Position numbers and translations under genes: made by a program
From: Coffea arabica
Taxonomy: Eukaryota; Streptophyta; Magnoliopsida; Gentianales; Rubiaceae
Reading direction: 5' to 3'
DNA length: 64,000 bases
NCBI RefSeq assembly: GCF_036785885.1
Contig: NC_092330.1
Coordinates: forward strand, 19,750,525-19,814,524
Notes under the pieces: generated by a model
What the model saw: only the letters and a program-made list of their open reading frames with translations
Told to the model about the DNA's origin: nothing
The model's database searches: none
Part shown: piece after piece, positions 23,251 to 36,756 of the stretch
Layout of the letters: every line of letters starts with the position of its first letter
Numbering within the stretch: the first letter of the stretch is position 1

Positions 23251-24525
23251 AGTTATTCGGATCCTTAGAGCCGAATGATTTGGCGCTACTAAGATGAAAA
23301 CTTTAACTCTCCATTGTTTCTAATATTGCACATTTAACCGCATATCATTTCTCTCTCTTTAGTAGTTTCTTCATTCATCTCCCTTTCTCTTCCTCTTTAG
23401 CTAAACTCAAGCCAATTATTGGCGCAGTAAGGTATGTTTTTGTGTTTGATTAATTAAAAATGAATAAGTTCATTCCTCCCTAAACCCCCAAGTTGTATTG
23501 GAATTGTAATTTATTCGAACTTCTCTTAGGAAGAATTTTAGCAGTACAAACAGTGTTCCTATTTTATCGATCATGTATGGGTCAATATTTCGTAATTAAA
23601 GGAATTCATCCATGTTAAATTCAACTATAAATGATTTTAAAAAACCGTAAATGATTTAAAGATAATTTTTTGATGGCTCTAAGCCTTAAGGCTTTGTGGA
23701 TCATTGCTGCTGGTACTTTCTAATGCAATGATACTGGGGCTGAAGAAGAAGAAAAGGAGAACGGTTGGGATTTTTCCTTTATGGGTGCAAGGAGATAAGA
23801 GATTTGGTTGCATCAATGTGTTTCGACTGGGTTATGGGAAATTGCAGCTGAAGCTTCTTTTCAGGGCGTGTTGTTTTCATGGAAGAGAAAGGAGTTAGTG
23901 TTAGTGAGCTCTATTGGGTCAGTGCCTTTCGGCAGTTACTTCGAAGTCTACGTTGATCTTTGATGTTTTTTCTTATTTCTTGAGACAGAAAAAATCATGC
24001 AACGTTACTGACATGTTAGGTCAGCCCCATCCTTCGGAGGATTCGGATTTCGCCTTGTACATTCCACTCACCTCCTTTTTAGGCAGAAAGATATCCATCT
24101 TCTTCAGTTCCAGTGCAGTAAGAACTTTCCCTTCTTATACAATCAACAATTCAGACAGCGTCCCTTAGCCAAAATGATTCCGACAGATCCAAGGCCTCTT
24201 CATTTGAGCTTCTGTTCGGTTCTGTCCAGTTGTGCAAATTAATACAATTTCGGTGTAAACTAATATATTTTTGATATCGTGAATTTTATAACAACGCAGT
24301 TATGATTCATGTTTATAACAACATTGCATTAGTTTATATTGAAATTCTATCAATTTACACAACTGAATAGAGTTGGAACTAGAGAGGCTCATTTCCGATT
24401 CGGATAGCAGATCCAGAGGCTCGGCACTCAAATGTCAGCAAAGCTCAGTGGGCAGCTAGTAGCCACAACTTTCTTAGTTGTTGGAATTCTCCTCACCAGA
24501 TTAATGGATGGTTTAAGCAATAGTT

Positions 24526-24540
24526 TTCATCAAAAAAAAA
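24526..24540 (+). mobile_element. Minimal LINE-type insertion (about 15 bp)
   Basis: 'ttcatc' plus nine A residues sits between two perfect copies of 'gcaatagtt' (24517-24525 and 24541-24549). This fits an extremely 5'-truncated LINE tail. The 'ttcatc'+A(n) end resembles the 'ttcaac'+A(n) end of the 23009-23250 insertion. Confidence 0.5.
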
Positions 24541-25474
24541 GCAATAGTTACTGATTTTGAGCTTCAACATCAAGGTCTCCTTGGAAGTTGGAGCCAGTCC
24601 CACCAGCCCTCTTGTGATGATATTTTCTTATTATTTTGTGGTTGTGGTAGAGATATTAAGTTGTGGCTCAATTGGGAAGAATTTATATGAATTGGAAAGA
24701 ATTTTTATTTTATTTATTACTTGTATTGTTATTATATTTTGTGCAAGGCAAATAGGGGATAATTACAAGTGGATTAAGCACAGCACAGCAGGGCCAGATA
24801 AGATGGTGACGGGCTTGCTGGCCAAAAGCAGTCTTGAAGACTGGAGGATGGTGAATGTTACTATGCTTCTTCATCCTTGTTTCCACACTTAATGGAGGGA
24901 GAAAAATCCTAGTTTGTGAACATTCAATTTATATTGATGTCATATCTTTCATGCCATATAGTATGCTTTTCTTGTTGATCGCTATATTCCTTTCTAATAG
25001 TTTTTAAATTATTAGCATTTAGTGATATTTTTGTAGTAGATTTTGCATATTTTTCTAATTTTTAATAGTATTAGGCTATACAAAGATAATATGCTTTGCC
25101 CTAACTCCCTTACCAAAAATAAATAAACAAAACAAAGAGACAGGATGTACGTGATTCAGTCAAATTTACTTATGTCCATGGGTGGACGAGAAACAAAATT
25201 TTACTATGAAAAAAAGAGTACAAAATAGAGAGTATAAAACCCTAGAAGCTAATTCCAAAACCCAAAGTCATATAAAACTAAAAACACAAAAAATTCTAAA
25301 CAGTACAAAATGATTAATGACCCACAGATACATTAAAACTCTCTTGAACTAGTACTTACGGCATTTGGATTGGTACTTTTAACCTGTGTTTTAAACTCGG
25401 CCCGATCGGATGGTTCAACCGATCAACTCAGTGAACTAGTGACTGAGCAAGATTGGGTCTTTAATTGGACCGTT

Positions 25475-28400
25475 TGTGACGACTCCACCTCCCTCTAAGG
25501 CGAACCAAAGGGTTCGGCGGACCGCCTGCCCAACTCTCGCCAGGACTCGATACAATTTAATTCAAACTTAAGGATAACAACCGAATAATAAAAGTCGAAA
25601 CGAAGAAAAGTCGCTTCCTTAAATAAATGTTCAAATCTTACAACACAAGTTCTCAAAAGTACATCACTTTCCCCAAAATTTTCAATCACTTGAAGTCGGC
25701 TAATCAAATACAACCCAAAACACTAAACAAAAGTAGTCAAACCGGCTTCTCCAAAATTTTTTCCATTCCGAGCTCCTGTTAAAGAAAACAAAGCTAATGG
25801 GATGAGCTAATGCTCAGTGAGGCCAAGAAAACATGCAAACACATAGTTCAAGTAACAAACACTTGTATGAGAAATAAAACTATAACATTCAAGTAATTCC
25901 CGATTAACAATTAAACACACTTGAGTAGGATACAGGAGCTCTCAGGAGCTAATTTCCAATTGCTTTGCCCAAGTTAGATCCAATACCTTCACGTGGTGAC
26001 ATTCCGTCAGCCGGGTAGGTATTTAATTCTGTAGAACTTCACTTACTCTATTTATGGTTCTGAGTCGACATGAAAGGTACCTCTCATCCGAATTGGTATG
26101 GTACATGCTACCGCTCAGAGAAATAAGTGATCGATGAGACATCGCTACAATCGACTTATACTTTGATTATGGTTTCGAGTCGACATGAGAGGTACCTCCC
26201 ACCCGAATCGGTGTGGTACATGTCATCGCTCAGGGAATCGATTATATGTTTATGGTTCTGAGTCAACATGAGAGGTACCTCCCATCCGAATCGGTGTGGT
26301 ACATACTATCGCTCAGTGGTCGATAAGACATCGCTCCAATCGACTTATACTTTGATTATAGTTTTGAATCGACATAAGAGGTACCTCTCACCCAAATTTG
26401 TATGATACATACTATCACTCAGGGAACCGATTACAATTATTTATGATACTCAGTCGACATGAGAGGTACCTCCTACCCGAATCGGTGTGGCACATGCTGT
26501 CGCTCAGAGAACCGATTATTTGTTTAGAGTTTTGAGTCGACATGAGAGGTACCTCCCACCCAAATTGGTGTGGTACATGCTATTGCTCAGGGAACCGATT
26601 ATAGCACTAAGACGGTATGAGAGGCACCTTCCATCTAGATTGGTGTGGTACATGCATCCGCTCAGGGCTTACAAGTTAAACATGTTTATGAACAATTACC
26701 AATTATGTGTATTCATATAACAAGTGTCACATAATTAAAAGAAAGAGAGGACGAGGGCGTCTCCATGAGTATACACATAAGTCGAGGAGGTTCATTTCAC
26801 ACGACATTACAACGCAAATATAGTTTGCAATAGCAACACTTCATTTAATTCACATAACAATTCACTTCACATAATTCGAATATCAATTCACATAGCACAA
26901 TTCAATTGTAGCATCACTTAAAGGAGAATGAGCGCGATAAAATATACACTCGTCTCGGCAAGTTTACGTATCATGTATAACACTTGTACAATTCGCATTT
27001 CAATCACATAAGCATTTAACATGCACTTGATACTCACCAATCAAAGTAAGGGAGTAAATGCTCAACAAGCGTTTAGGCATCCACTTCGAGCTCCTCTTGA
27101 AGGTCCCCTTGAGCGCCTGAGCAAATAGTAATTGGCTATCACACACTATCGCTTACAAACCCCTTGTTAACATGGAAGATTGTACACTTGTACAATACTA
27201 AGAAAATGTCATGAAAGAGAGCCTTAATTACTCGTAAATTGAAACTCAAAAGTGGTGTTTAAAAACACAAGGAAAACTGATTTCTTTCATGAAATCAAGT
27301 TTAAAACGGCAATCAATATCAAAGGATAGGGAAGAGTTTCCAAAAACTCATTTCCCAACAAGTCGGAAAATTTCAATTTTGCGCGTCAAATTTAGAAAAA
27401 TCAGAATTTGCACTCAGTAGGTTAAAAATTGGAAAACTTTATACCGTTGGAATCTTGGTTCAGAACACTAAAATTTCCTAGAAGACACTTTTTTAAGATT
27501 CTAAACGAAAAACATTCAAAATTCAGCTCAAAGTGGCTGACTTGAGCATACAAGACAGTTTCGGTCATTTTTTTGACAAACTTTGAAAATTCGGTAAAAT
27601 TCACAGAAAATAAACTAACCTCTAAAATTTGTAACACAACAAAATTTCCAAAGATGGTTTCAAACATGACAAACGGAACTAAATTTGGAGTCTTGAGTAT
27701 CAAGATATAGCAGTTCAAAATCGGTAAATTTCCACTACTAAACAGTGAATTTTCCAGATTTGAAAGTAAACTTTGGGACATCATTTGGGTATCAAAATGG
27801 TCTTAGAATAACACCAAATTTGGTACAATTCAACTTCCATATGAGGAATACTCCTCTATCAAATTTTACGTAAAAAATCATACAAGAAGATAGTTAACAA
27901 AACTACCAAAACTTAGGAAATTCTTAAAGCAAATCTGTCTTCTTGTTTTCTTTTCCTTTTTCAAACACTTTGCACCATGAAATCAGTCTCATTTTGGTTC
28001 ATTTGTGAAACCAAGGTCCAAGAAACATTTCATAAGCAATTGATAGTGGGTTGATATCAAAATTTCGAAATAAAACATCTCACAAACAACTAAACCAGTC
28101 GGCCAGCAAAAGGAAGGGTTTTCCAGCTTTGCCGCAGTTTGGAAATTGAACCATATTTTACTCAATACAACTTGGAATTGAGAATGGTTGGTGGAGTTGG
28201 AAACTAGAATCATAAGGCTACATTTTATCAGAACAAATCGTTTTCAAAATCAATTCATAAGTGAGAGAAAATAAAACCATAAAATGCATCTTCTACCTTT
28301 CTCTTGGATAGACTATCAGAACAGGACAGCAATTTTGCCGAATCACTACTGCTCACTCATTTCGAACTAAAAAGTGAATTTTATACCGTTGGAAAGCTAC

Positions 28401-29757
28401 AAATGTCTAGTTTCAAATGCCATAAATGGCACTCAATTTTGACTTTTGTACAAAGAGTTATATTTGATCAAAATGATACTGTTTAGATTGCCTGAACACG
28501 TTTTCCAGGTTTCTTCAATTTTCGAAATCTCAAATTTTACTTAACCAATTCAAATGATTTTTGGTAAAACTTTCTATACACCATATACAAATATATACAT
28601 CAGTTTCACAGTCATTTGAGCATCAAAATTTCAAAATATAAGCAAGATAATAACAAGACAAATTCGGCCAGCATTCCTGCACAATTTTCTTTTGGCCTTT
28701 CCTTCATTTCTCACCATAATCTTTTCATCTACACACATAACAATCATATTCAAGCAATTACACCTCAAGCCAGCTACCTAGAGGTCACCACAAGACCGCT
28801 AGCCTAACATTTAAAGCAAGAAATTAAACACCTCAAGTCCGCAAGCCTAATCCATGCTTAGGGTTCAAACCCTTGCAAATAAAGCTCCAATCTTTGAAGA
28901 AAATGGAAAGGTTCAAAGTTGATGAAGATTACCTCTTAACTTTGGAAAAAACCAGAAATTTTGGACCGAAATTCTTCCAAGAAAACTCGCAAGATGAAGC
29001 CTTTCTCCAAGCTAAAGTTGCTTTCCAAGTGGTATGTGAGTTGTGTGAAGATTTAGAGGTGAAATAGCGTAAGATTGGATGGAGTTTTCTTTCCTTCTTC
29101 TTCCTTGGGGCTGCTGGCCAAAAAATGGAGAGAGATGAGAGAGGTTTGTATGCTAAAACTTGGGGAGAAAGAATGGAATAGTAGCCATAAGTGTTGGGTA
29201 AAAAGTCAACTCTTAATAGTGTCGCGCACGGGTATCATACCACCGTTTTCTCTCTTGTTTGTTATACTTGTGCACTAAACCTCCAATGAAATTCCTTTAA
29301 CACTATAATTATTCACTTTTAGTAGTCTAGAATAAATTTCTTAAATCTCCACTTAACCGTTCCGACTCGATTTACGCGAACTTCCGATTCACGTGTGATA
29401 AAGCAAAACTTAAGGGTAATTCACACCACTAAAATATAATTAACTAACTCTAGGGCAGATAACTTATAAAATGACTAAATTAAGAATGAAAACCTGAGTC
29501 CTCAATCTTCAAGATCATTGCACTCTCGGATCGAATATTGTTTCGAAAAACGTGTATTTGCTATTTCTCGCTAAACGAGCCGTAGAAAAATAAAATTCGC
29601 GAACGGAACGTTATAAAAATATAAAAGAGATATTTTTGCATACAAATGGGTTTTAAAATGAATGAAATAAATTATTCGGAGTAAACGGATGAATAAATAA
29701 TTAGTTAAGCCATTAAAATAATATAAAAGTAAGAAAATAAAATCTGGGTCCTCACAC
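25475..29757 (-). mobile_element. Solo LTR, 4.28 kb (family Z)
   Basis: On the minus strand it starts TGTGAGGACCCAG at 29757 and ends GGAGTCGTCACA at 25475. The 5-bp target duplication CCGTT lies at 25470-25474 and 29758-29762. There is no second LTR copy, primer site or protein domain inside. The ends and the 'gccgcctgcccaRctctcgc' block near 25525 relate it to the Del/Tekay-like LTRs at 32197 and 43957. Fossil. Confidence 0.85.
26055..26670. repeat. Minisatellite inside the family Z LTR (about seven units)
   Basis: About seven imperfect direct repeats contain 'gtcgacatgagaggtacctc', 'ccgaatcggtgtggtacatg' and 'tcgctcaggga'. They start near 26064, 26172, 26262, 26368, 26454, 26536 and 26610. 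Spacing alternates between roughly 85 and 107 bp because some units carry an extra 'gatRagacatcgctNcaatcgacttat' segment. Confidence 0.8.
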
Positions 29758-29890
29758 CGTTCAAACAATTAGACCGTTGATTTGTTAACGGATTAGCGGA
29801 TCAACAGATCAACCCAATAAACCAACCGATTCGTAAGGAACTCGGCCTATATGTTGTTGTGGGAAAAATTTTGTGAAGATGCTTAAATGA

Positions 29891-29949
29891 AGGTTTGAAG
29901 ATGAGACCTTATATGTAGAAGTAAAATGCAATCACCTCTAGACCAACAA
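29891..29949 (-). other. tRNA-like segment in the second hAT-like element
   Basis: On the minus strand, 'tggtctagaggtgatt' (A-box-like) is followed about 38 bp later by 'catcttcaaacct' (degenerate B-box-like). It occupies the mirrored position of the 22400-22472 segment, supporting a shared family design. Confidence 0.35.
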
Positions 29950-31764
29950 CCCATTTGTTAGTTATTTTGTCATTCTTATTGTAGACACCAAAATTTTGTC
30001 AATTTTTAATGTTTTCTTGGATTTTTTATATTTAATGAGGTATTTATTTTCTTACATTTTAATGTGTAATTTTCTCATTTTTGCAGGTTTGTTTTAGAAA
30101 AAGAAAAATAAAATAGAAAAAGAAACAAAAAAATGATTTTTGTAAAAATAAAAAATAAAAAATTAAATAAAAAAAAGAAAATGGAGACATCATGATGGCT
30201 TGGTCATCATGATGCCACCAAAGTCATTCTGCCACTTTTGATTGAAGGCATCCAACGAGAGAAACAAGAGAAGAGAAGGAAGCAACAGAAAGAAGAAAGA
30301 GGAAAGGAAGAAGAAGAAGAAGAAGAAGAAAAAATTGCAAAAGGGGGCTCCCAAAAGCTTCTCTAAATTCTCTCTCGGAGCCTTTTTCTTTTGATCTGAA
30401 CACACACAAACTCCATTCTGGCACCTAGAATACATCTCTCGGCCTCTTCCTCTCAGGAGACAAAAAGACACCATTAGACAACTAAGAAAAAAATTCCAAA
30501 TCACTCTCGGCTCTCCCTCTCCCAATTTCACATACACTCTCAACACCAACAACAACCCCCTATTCCTCTCTCTCGGATACAAGGAGAAAAGAAAAGAAAC
30601 CAGAAAGGAAGAGCTAAGAAAACAAGTAGGGGAGGTTATCATCATCAAAAATTGCCATTGCCGCTACCTCTGTGTAATTTCTCCACTGCAAGACAATGTT
30701 AGGCTCTCATTTTTGCTTCTCCCTTGCTGTTCCTTGCCTTAAATTCAAAGTTGGTGCTGAAATTTTCCTTGGTTACTCAAATTCTTTATGTCCCGTACTA
30801 TAAGCATGTAGAGACGTTAGTTTGTTCCTTTCTTTTGCTGGTTTTGTTATCATTATGTTGTTGGGAAATGGCATAATTAGATTAGAGAGAAAGGATATAA
30901 GGTTAGTGTATGCATGTCAAGTGTTTGTGAAAATGCCAAAAAGGAAAAAAGAACTAAATTAGTGAATTTTTTGTGCATAGCCTTGTTAAAATAGAGAACC
31001 ATTAGCTAGCACAGGGGCTGGAAATGTTTGGTTATCCAAAATTTTGGATTTTTGAGCCTTAAAACCATTAGAATAATTTCCTTCATTTTTTGGGGCTGTT
31101 TTGACTTAATGCATCATTTTGTTGTTGTTTACTTGTCAAAATAAGATTATAGTTGTGATGTAGAAGTTATAAGGAGTGTTTTGGCATAAATTTTATGGTT
31201 TTTAGTGGTGATTATAGTGTTTTAAAAAAAATAAAAAATTGGGCTGTTTTTTGGGCATTTTGGCCACTTTCGGGTCATTTGTTTTTTCTTTTTTGTAAAA
31301 ACTAGCTTTAAAAACGGAATCTACGCAAAAAATCGAGTTGGAGTATGTATTTTGATAACTTTTTTGTGACCGGAAAAATTTCGCCGGCGCCACCGGCAGC
31401 CGCCACAGCTGCCATGGCCACCAGAAGCGTCATCTGGCCAGGCAAGAAGAAGAAGAAACGGAGGGGGAAAGAAGAAAGAAAAGAAAAAGAAGAGAAAAGA
31501 AAAAGTGTTGGGCTAATGTTTTATTTTCGATTGGGCCAAGAGTTATTTTTGGTTGGGTTTTGGAAATGAGTTTTGGTTTATTTCTTTTGGGTTTCGGTTG
31601 GGCTAGTAGTCAGAGCCCATGCATTTTTTTGGTCGGGCTTGAGTGATAAAAGGATGGGCTGGACCGTTTATTTCTTTTGGATTTCGGCGAGGCTTAGGAA
31701 TTTCATGCCAGAAAGGCCCGATGGCCTTTTCTTGCCCAATTCAGAAACAAAATTTGCACTTTAG

Positions 31765-32196
31765 CCCATGATCTTTGGAGTAGTTTTACTGTGGCCTAGA
31801 ACATTTTAAATTTCTTTCACTTAGGTTCTTAAATTAATTGCACTTTGATCTCAAAACTTTATCTTTCATTTAATTTTGTCCCCTAAACTTTGGAAAAATT
31901 ATATTTTTGAACCCAAAAGTTTTTCGATTTTTTGTAATTTAGTCCCTAGTGAATTTTGACCCTTTTTATTATGATTGTTTCTTTTCTTTAATAACTAATT
32001 ATGTTACTTTTGAATATATTTAACTTGTAATTTTTAGATGTTCTTAAATTTCTTTACGTTTGACATATTAATGTGAATTTAGTATTTTATCATTATTATT
32101 ATTTTCAATTAAATTGGTGCCATGATTTTTTTTGTTCATTTTGAGTATAAATAGGGCAATTTGACTCTATTTAGTTACCAATTCAAAAGGGAGGTA
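31765..32196. other. AT-rich segment of the family X LTR
   Basis: Non-coding, T-rich part of the giant LTR, ending at the AGGTA target site of the next insertion. Nothing gene-like is seen. Confidence 0.5.
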
Positions 32197-35100
32197 TGTG
32201 AGAACCCGTAATTTTCTTAATTGCTAGGTTTTATTTTCTTTTAATTGCACGTTTTTTCACATTTTCTTATTTGGAAAATCTTAAAAATAATTTTTATGAG
32301 TAAATATGGTTTTTAAATCATTTTTCTAGTATCGCATAGTTTTTCAAAAATTAAGAGTATATATCGGACGTGGGACCTGCTAGTGCGAAAAGTTCAGAAA
32401 AATTCAGCCAGTTCGGTTAAGTTTTGGATACTGGATTTAATTTATCGGGTGTTATGAGATATTTAGAGGTTACCAAGTGGATTGGTGTGAGAGAGAGAAA
32501 AGGTTAGGCATGCAATTAATGAAAGTGACATGTGTCACTTAGAGGTTAAATCATACTTTTGACTTACTATTCATAACTTTACCATTTAAACCAAAAATTG
32601 ACCAAAATTTCCTCAAATTTGCAAGCTTCTTGGCCGGCCCTTATCAAGCAAAAAGGAAAGAAAAGCTCTCCAATTTCTTAGCTCCAATCTTGCCCAATCT
32701 TTCAATTCAACTGGTTAATCTTCAAATTACTCCATAAAACCTCTTAAGTTAGTGAAGTTAAGCTTGGTTGTGAAGTGGTTTGAAAGCTTAAGGTGTCAAG
32801 TTGCTCCTCCTCTTGAGTTGTTAAGGTGAGTAGCTAAGAAACCTCTCTCCTCTATCTAATGATGTCTAATTAACAACTTGTGGTAGTTTAAGAGGTGAAA
32901 TTGTGGGTTATTTTATGATTTTAGTGAGATTGATGACATTTTCTATTTATTTATGATTTTTCTGTTTTAATATGATTCATGTGGTGTGGCCATGTATGAT
33001 GATTGGAAATGATCTAGAATGAAGCCTTAGTGGGTGAATGGTAGTTAATTGCAGAAAATTTCTGTTTTAGAAGGAACATTGGAAAGTTAGGGTTTCATTT
33101 TCCCTAATCCTGCCTGGCACTGTTCATCATAGTTAGAGGCCGAATTAGCCTTAGGTTAAAACATCAAAGTTGTATGGAATGATATTTTAGAGATGCCTGT
33201 AAAATTTCAGGCCAATCGGAGTAGCGTAACTTTTGAAAAGATCGAAATACCCTTGCTGCCCTGTTTCTACCCGAACTTGAGAATTGCTTCTGTAATTGGC
33301 TAATTTGATTGGGAATATGACTGATTTGGTTGTTGAGGTCTTCTGATGAAATTTAGCCTGGTGTCTTAGCTTTCGAATGGCTTTGATTTCACTTGATTTG
33401 GACTTAGGTAGCCTGAATTACGTTTCGTTAACCAGAATGCGGTTTGTTAACCTGTTTTTGAGGTTCTGGTTTAGTATATTAAATTTTTGACCTAGTTGCA
33501 CTAGAAACTGGACTGAGTGGCCTTCTTCAACATTGTAGCCCTATCTCTTAGCTTTGAAACGGTGTGTCTTGTACCTCCATCCGATAACCGTAGTGCCAGT
33601 GGTGGCAAAACCGCTAAACGACGTCAAAACTGTTTTTAGGTTTTAGGACCTACCTTTCATTCCGATTATTTTCCTAGCTAAATCTTGTACTTGAATGATT
33701 ATGAGCCTATTGAACGGCTGTTATAATGAATTGATGTTGTGTAAGACTTTGGGATTGCTTGAGGAAATAATGAAGCCATAAGTGGCTGGGAAAATAGGTA
33801 AATACAAAGGGCATGCTGCCAAAATTTTAGGGCTATGTGAGTCTTTCAATTGAGTTGATCTTAGTACAAATAAAGGGTTTTGGGGGTTGTTTATAACCCT
33901 AGGACCAACTGTTATCTTTTTGCTCTGTATTAGTACTTAACTTGGGGCAGCATATGACATCTAGTCGAGCCTTATTTGTGCATTTCGTTTACTCGATTTT
34001 GGATGTGAAACCTTCAATTAGTTTACTTTAATGATTTTAGGGTTTCTTGGAGATCAAAGCCAATCTGAAGTGAAAACTTTTGAAGTATCTGTAGTTAAAC
34101 CGGTGAGTGTACCACTCCCCTCAATTGCTGTTTAACTTGATTTCTGCCCTGCAATCTATGATTTAAATGACTGCACTATCTGTTTATTTTGTTTGAGACG
34201 AGGGTGTACTTTATCACACTCGTTCTCTTGTCTGTTCATATGCCAATTTTGGTGCGAATCTGAATCTGTGTCTGTATCTGTTATCTGTATCTGTATCTGT
34301 ATCTGTTCGGACGTCGTTTGGAAACTTGTATCCAACGACCTTTCTGTGACCTCTGAGCTCAACACCTATGGCTAGTTATTCGAGTCGGGCCGGCAAGGGC
34401 CTGGTCGATTAGATAACAAACTACGGTAGTCTGTTTTGGGATCTTTGGGTATTGAGACCCTTGATTCCGGTATACTCTAGTATTACCACTTCTGTTCTGT
34501 TCGATGTTCGGGCCCGGTAGGGGTATGTTTGGTGGACGGAAAATTGGTGTAAAGTGGGGTCTACGGATATGTTGGTTCTATTTATGTTGACGGAGAGTCA
34601 ACGGGTTCGGATCAAGTACTGCAGATGGAAATCTGGCTCTTGAGAGCCACCTGTATCCTTTCCTTTGAATCATTGTGTCTAATCTAGTTTCTTTTATATC
34701 TGGTATATGTATCTGATGGGTTAAACGTGAAAGACCATGATTTTACCCCTATATGTTTGGAACCTCATTGAGCGAAAGCTCACCCCTTCCTGTTACCTTT
34801 GTTTTCCTTGCAGGGAACCACTTCTTGGAACTATGGCTTTGAAGCATGAGTTGAGCTAGTTAGATATTTTGTATTGCTCCTTAATAGTTGGAAACCCTAA
34901 TTGTACTTGCTCTTTTGAAAACTAAGCCCTAATGATATTTTGTGTAGTGCGAATACCTCGGATTGCACTGTATATTCAATTGTTCAAGACTCCAATGTAC
35001 ATATATGTATAAGTGTTTGACCTTGTCTAGTAAATGTATTCCGCTGAGACTATGATTTTTGGTTTGGTGGGCATGTTCTCACCTTAGTTGTTTCCAATTG

Positions 35101-35232
35101 TGCATTTTCTTTTGGTCCTATCGCGCGCACTATATCGGGTTTGTGTAAATCGACTTCGTAGTCCCGGCGAAAGCTGGGCAGGCGGTCCGCTAACCCCTTT
35201 AGTACGCCTTAGGGGATGGTGGGGCCGTCACA
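32197..35232 (+). repeat. 5' LTR of the Del/Tekay-like element
   Basis: 3,036 bp, TG...CA, direct repeat of 36757-39797. It contains a (CTGTAT)n-type microsatellite at about 34256-34310. Confidence 0.9.
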
Positions 35233-36059
35233 GGTGGTATCAGAGCCTGCTTCGCGTGGTCTCTGCGCGGAGTGAGCCTGGACTGAGTGGTGAATAGGTA
35301 TGGAGGATTAAATACTAGTCCGAGCAAAAGCTATGAATTGCGAAGGTTCTAGGCCTTAAATTTTCTTATGATATTTGAGGATCATAGATAGGTATGTCGG
35401 GTAGAAATTTTGATTGTAGATAGTTTACTCTTGGAACTGGCCAACTCGAGATATGAATTATTTTATTTCGGATTCTCGCGCCCGAGTACTCTAAAGTTGA
35501 GGCGGTGTTAAGTATTTGGAGATTTCATTTTGGAACCATGAACAGGCTTTGTCTGACTAGAATGAGCACAAGAGGTCAATGGACATCTAGTTTGGATAGT
35601 AAGTGACGTGAGAGACCAGACGGGCTGATACTGGGACGACTTCACCTTTTCCTTTTGGTTCACCCGTATATTCCTACCACCTGACGTTAGTATATGTGTT
35701 TGTGTACATGGTTATCTGTCCAACTTGATATGTAATTGTGTACTTGCTTATCCGTCTTTTGATATGGTGTGTTAGGTGCAATATGTTATTTGTGTAATTG
35801 GTATATTGGATTTTGTTATTTTATTTACTGCATTCATTCATTAAAGTACCCTTTTGGAAAGAAAAGAGAGAGGGAAGGGAAAACTATATATATCTGAAGG
35901 AAGACGTGGTTGCGGATATGGTCCTAACTGTGGAACAAAACGAGGCCAGGGGTCAAGAGAAGAAAAGGGGGGAAAGAATAGCTGAGCAAAACATGGACCG
36001 AGAGTGCCACGTGTGTGCAAGAATTTATTATGACCCATTGTTTTGCTCGACAGGCTACC

Positions 36060-36740
36060 ATCTGAGTTCCAGCAATTTTGTGAGATGACACATTGGGTTG
36101 AGATGTATAAGGAAATGTCGGTTCTCCGAGACGAAATAGAAGTTCAAAAGAACCTAGCCGCATACTGGGAAGGGCGATGGAAGCACGAGTACTCAGAGAA
36201 AATTGAGCTCTTGCACAAGAATTTAGAGCTAAAAAGGAAATACGATGGGATTTCCGAAGAGGCCTTAACAATGGCACGAAGCACTACTTCTATGGGGGTT
36301 ACAGAAAAAACTCAAAGGACAGAAATTGCAAGGCCACAAGTGAAGACCTTCCATGCAAAGAAAAGGAGCGCATCTCGTGAGAGTCAAAGGTCAGAACAGG
36401 GTAAGTGAGGTAGGCCATTTGCTAAGAAGGGTCGTGGAGCGGGTGGTTTGACAATTTGTGGTTATTGTAGGAAATCCAATCATATTGAAGTGGATTGTTG
36501 GAAAAAGGGGAGGAGGTGTATGCGCTGTGGTAGCGCCGAGCATCAGATTGCTAATTGCTCGGGTTTATTGCACGAAAAGAAAGGAATCCAGCAGCCAACC
36601 CAGACCGACCCTGGACCGTCAACTAGAGAAGGGACTGGAAGGAAGAGTCTCGTTTCTTCTGAGGACGTAGAAGGTACAGGCTACTGGTTACTTGAGTTTT
36701 GCTCGATTCCGCTCAGAGAAAATTTCGAGGACGAAATTTC
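36060..36740 (+). mobile_element. Gag remnant with CCHC zinc knuckles
   Basis: Encodes a charged helical stretch, then two zinc-knuckle motifs at about 36457-36560 (CGYCRKSNHIEVDC and CMRCGSAEHQIANC). They closely match those in the 47630-48830 gag, which places this element in the same gypsy family. The main capsid portion is mostly missing. Fossil. Confidence 0.75.
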
Positions 36741-36756
36741 TTTAAGAGGGAAAGAG

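Larger units (their letters stand above)
22663..25375. other. AT-rich intergenic DNA with small LINE-type insertions
   Basis: No gene is recognised. ORFs of 60-110 codons at about 23704, 23914 and 24557 have no familiar domains. Two poly(A)-tailed insertions (23009-23250 and 24526-24540) are listed separately. Confidence 0.5.

Noticed and set aside
26055-26670. CRISPR-like alternation of repeats and spacers
   Set aside because: The units are long, imperfect and contiguous, sit in a plant LTR, and have no cas context. It is a minisatellite.
30190-30648. 152-codon minus-strand ORF
   Set aside because: It is the complement of the purine-rich leader of the giant LTR; the phenylalanine/leucine/serine runs reflect low complexity.
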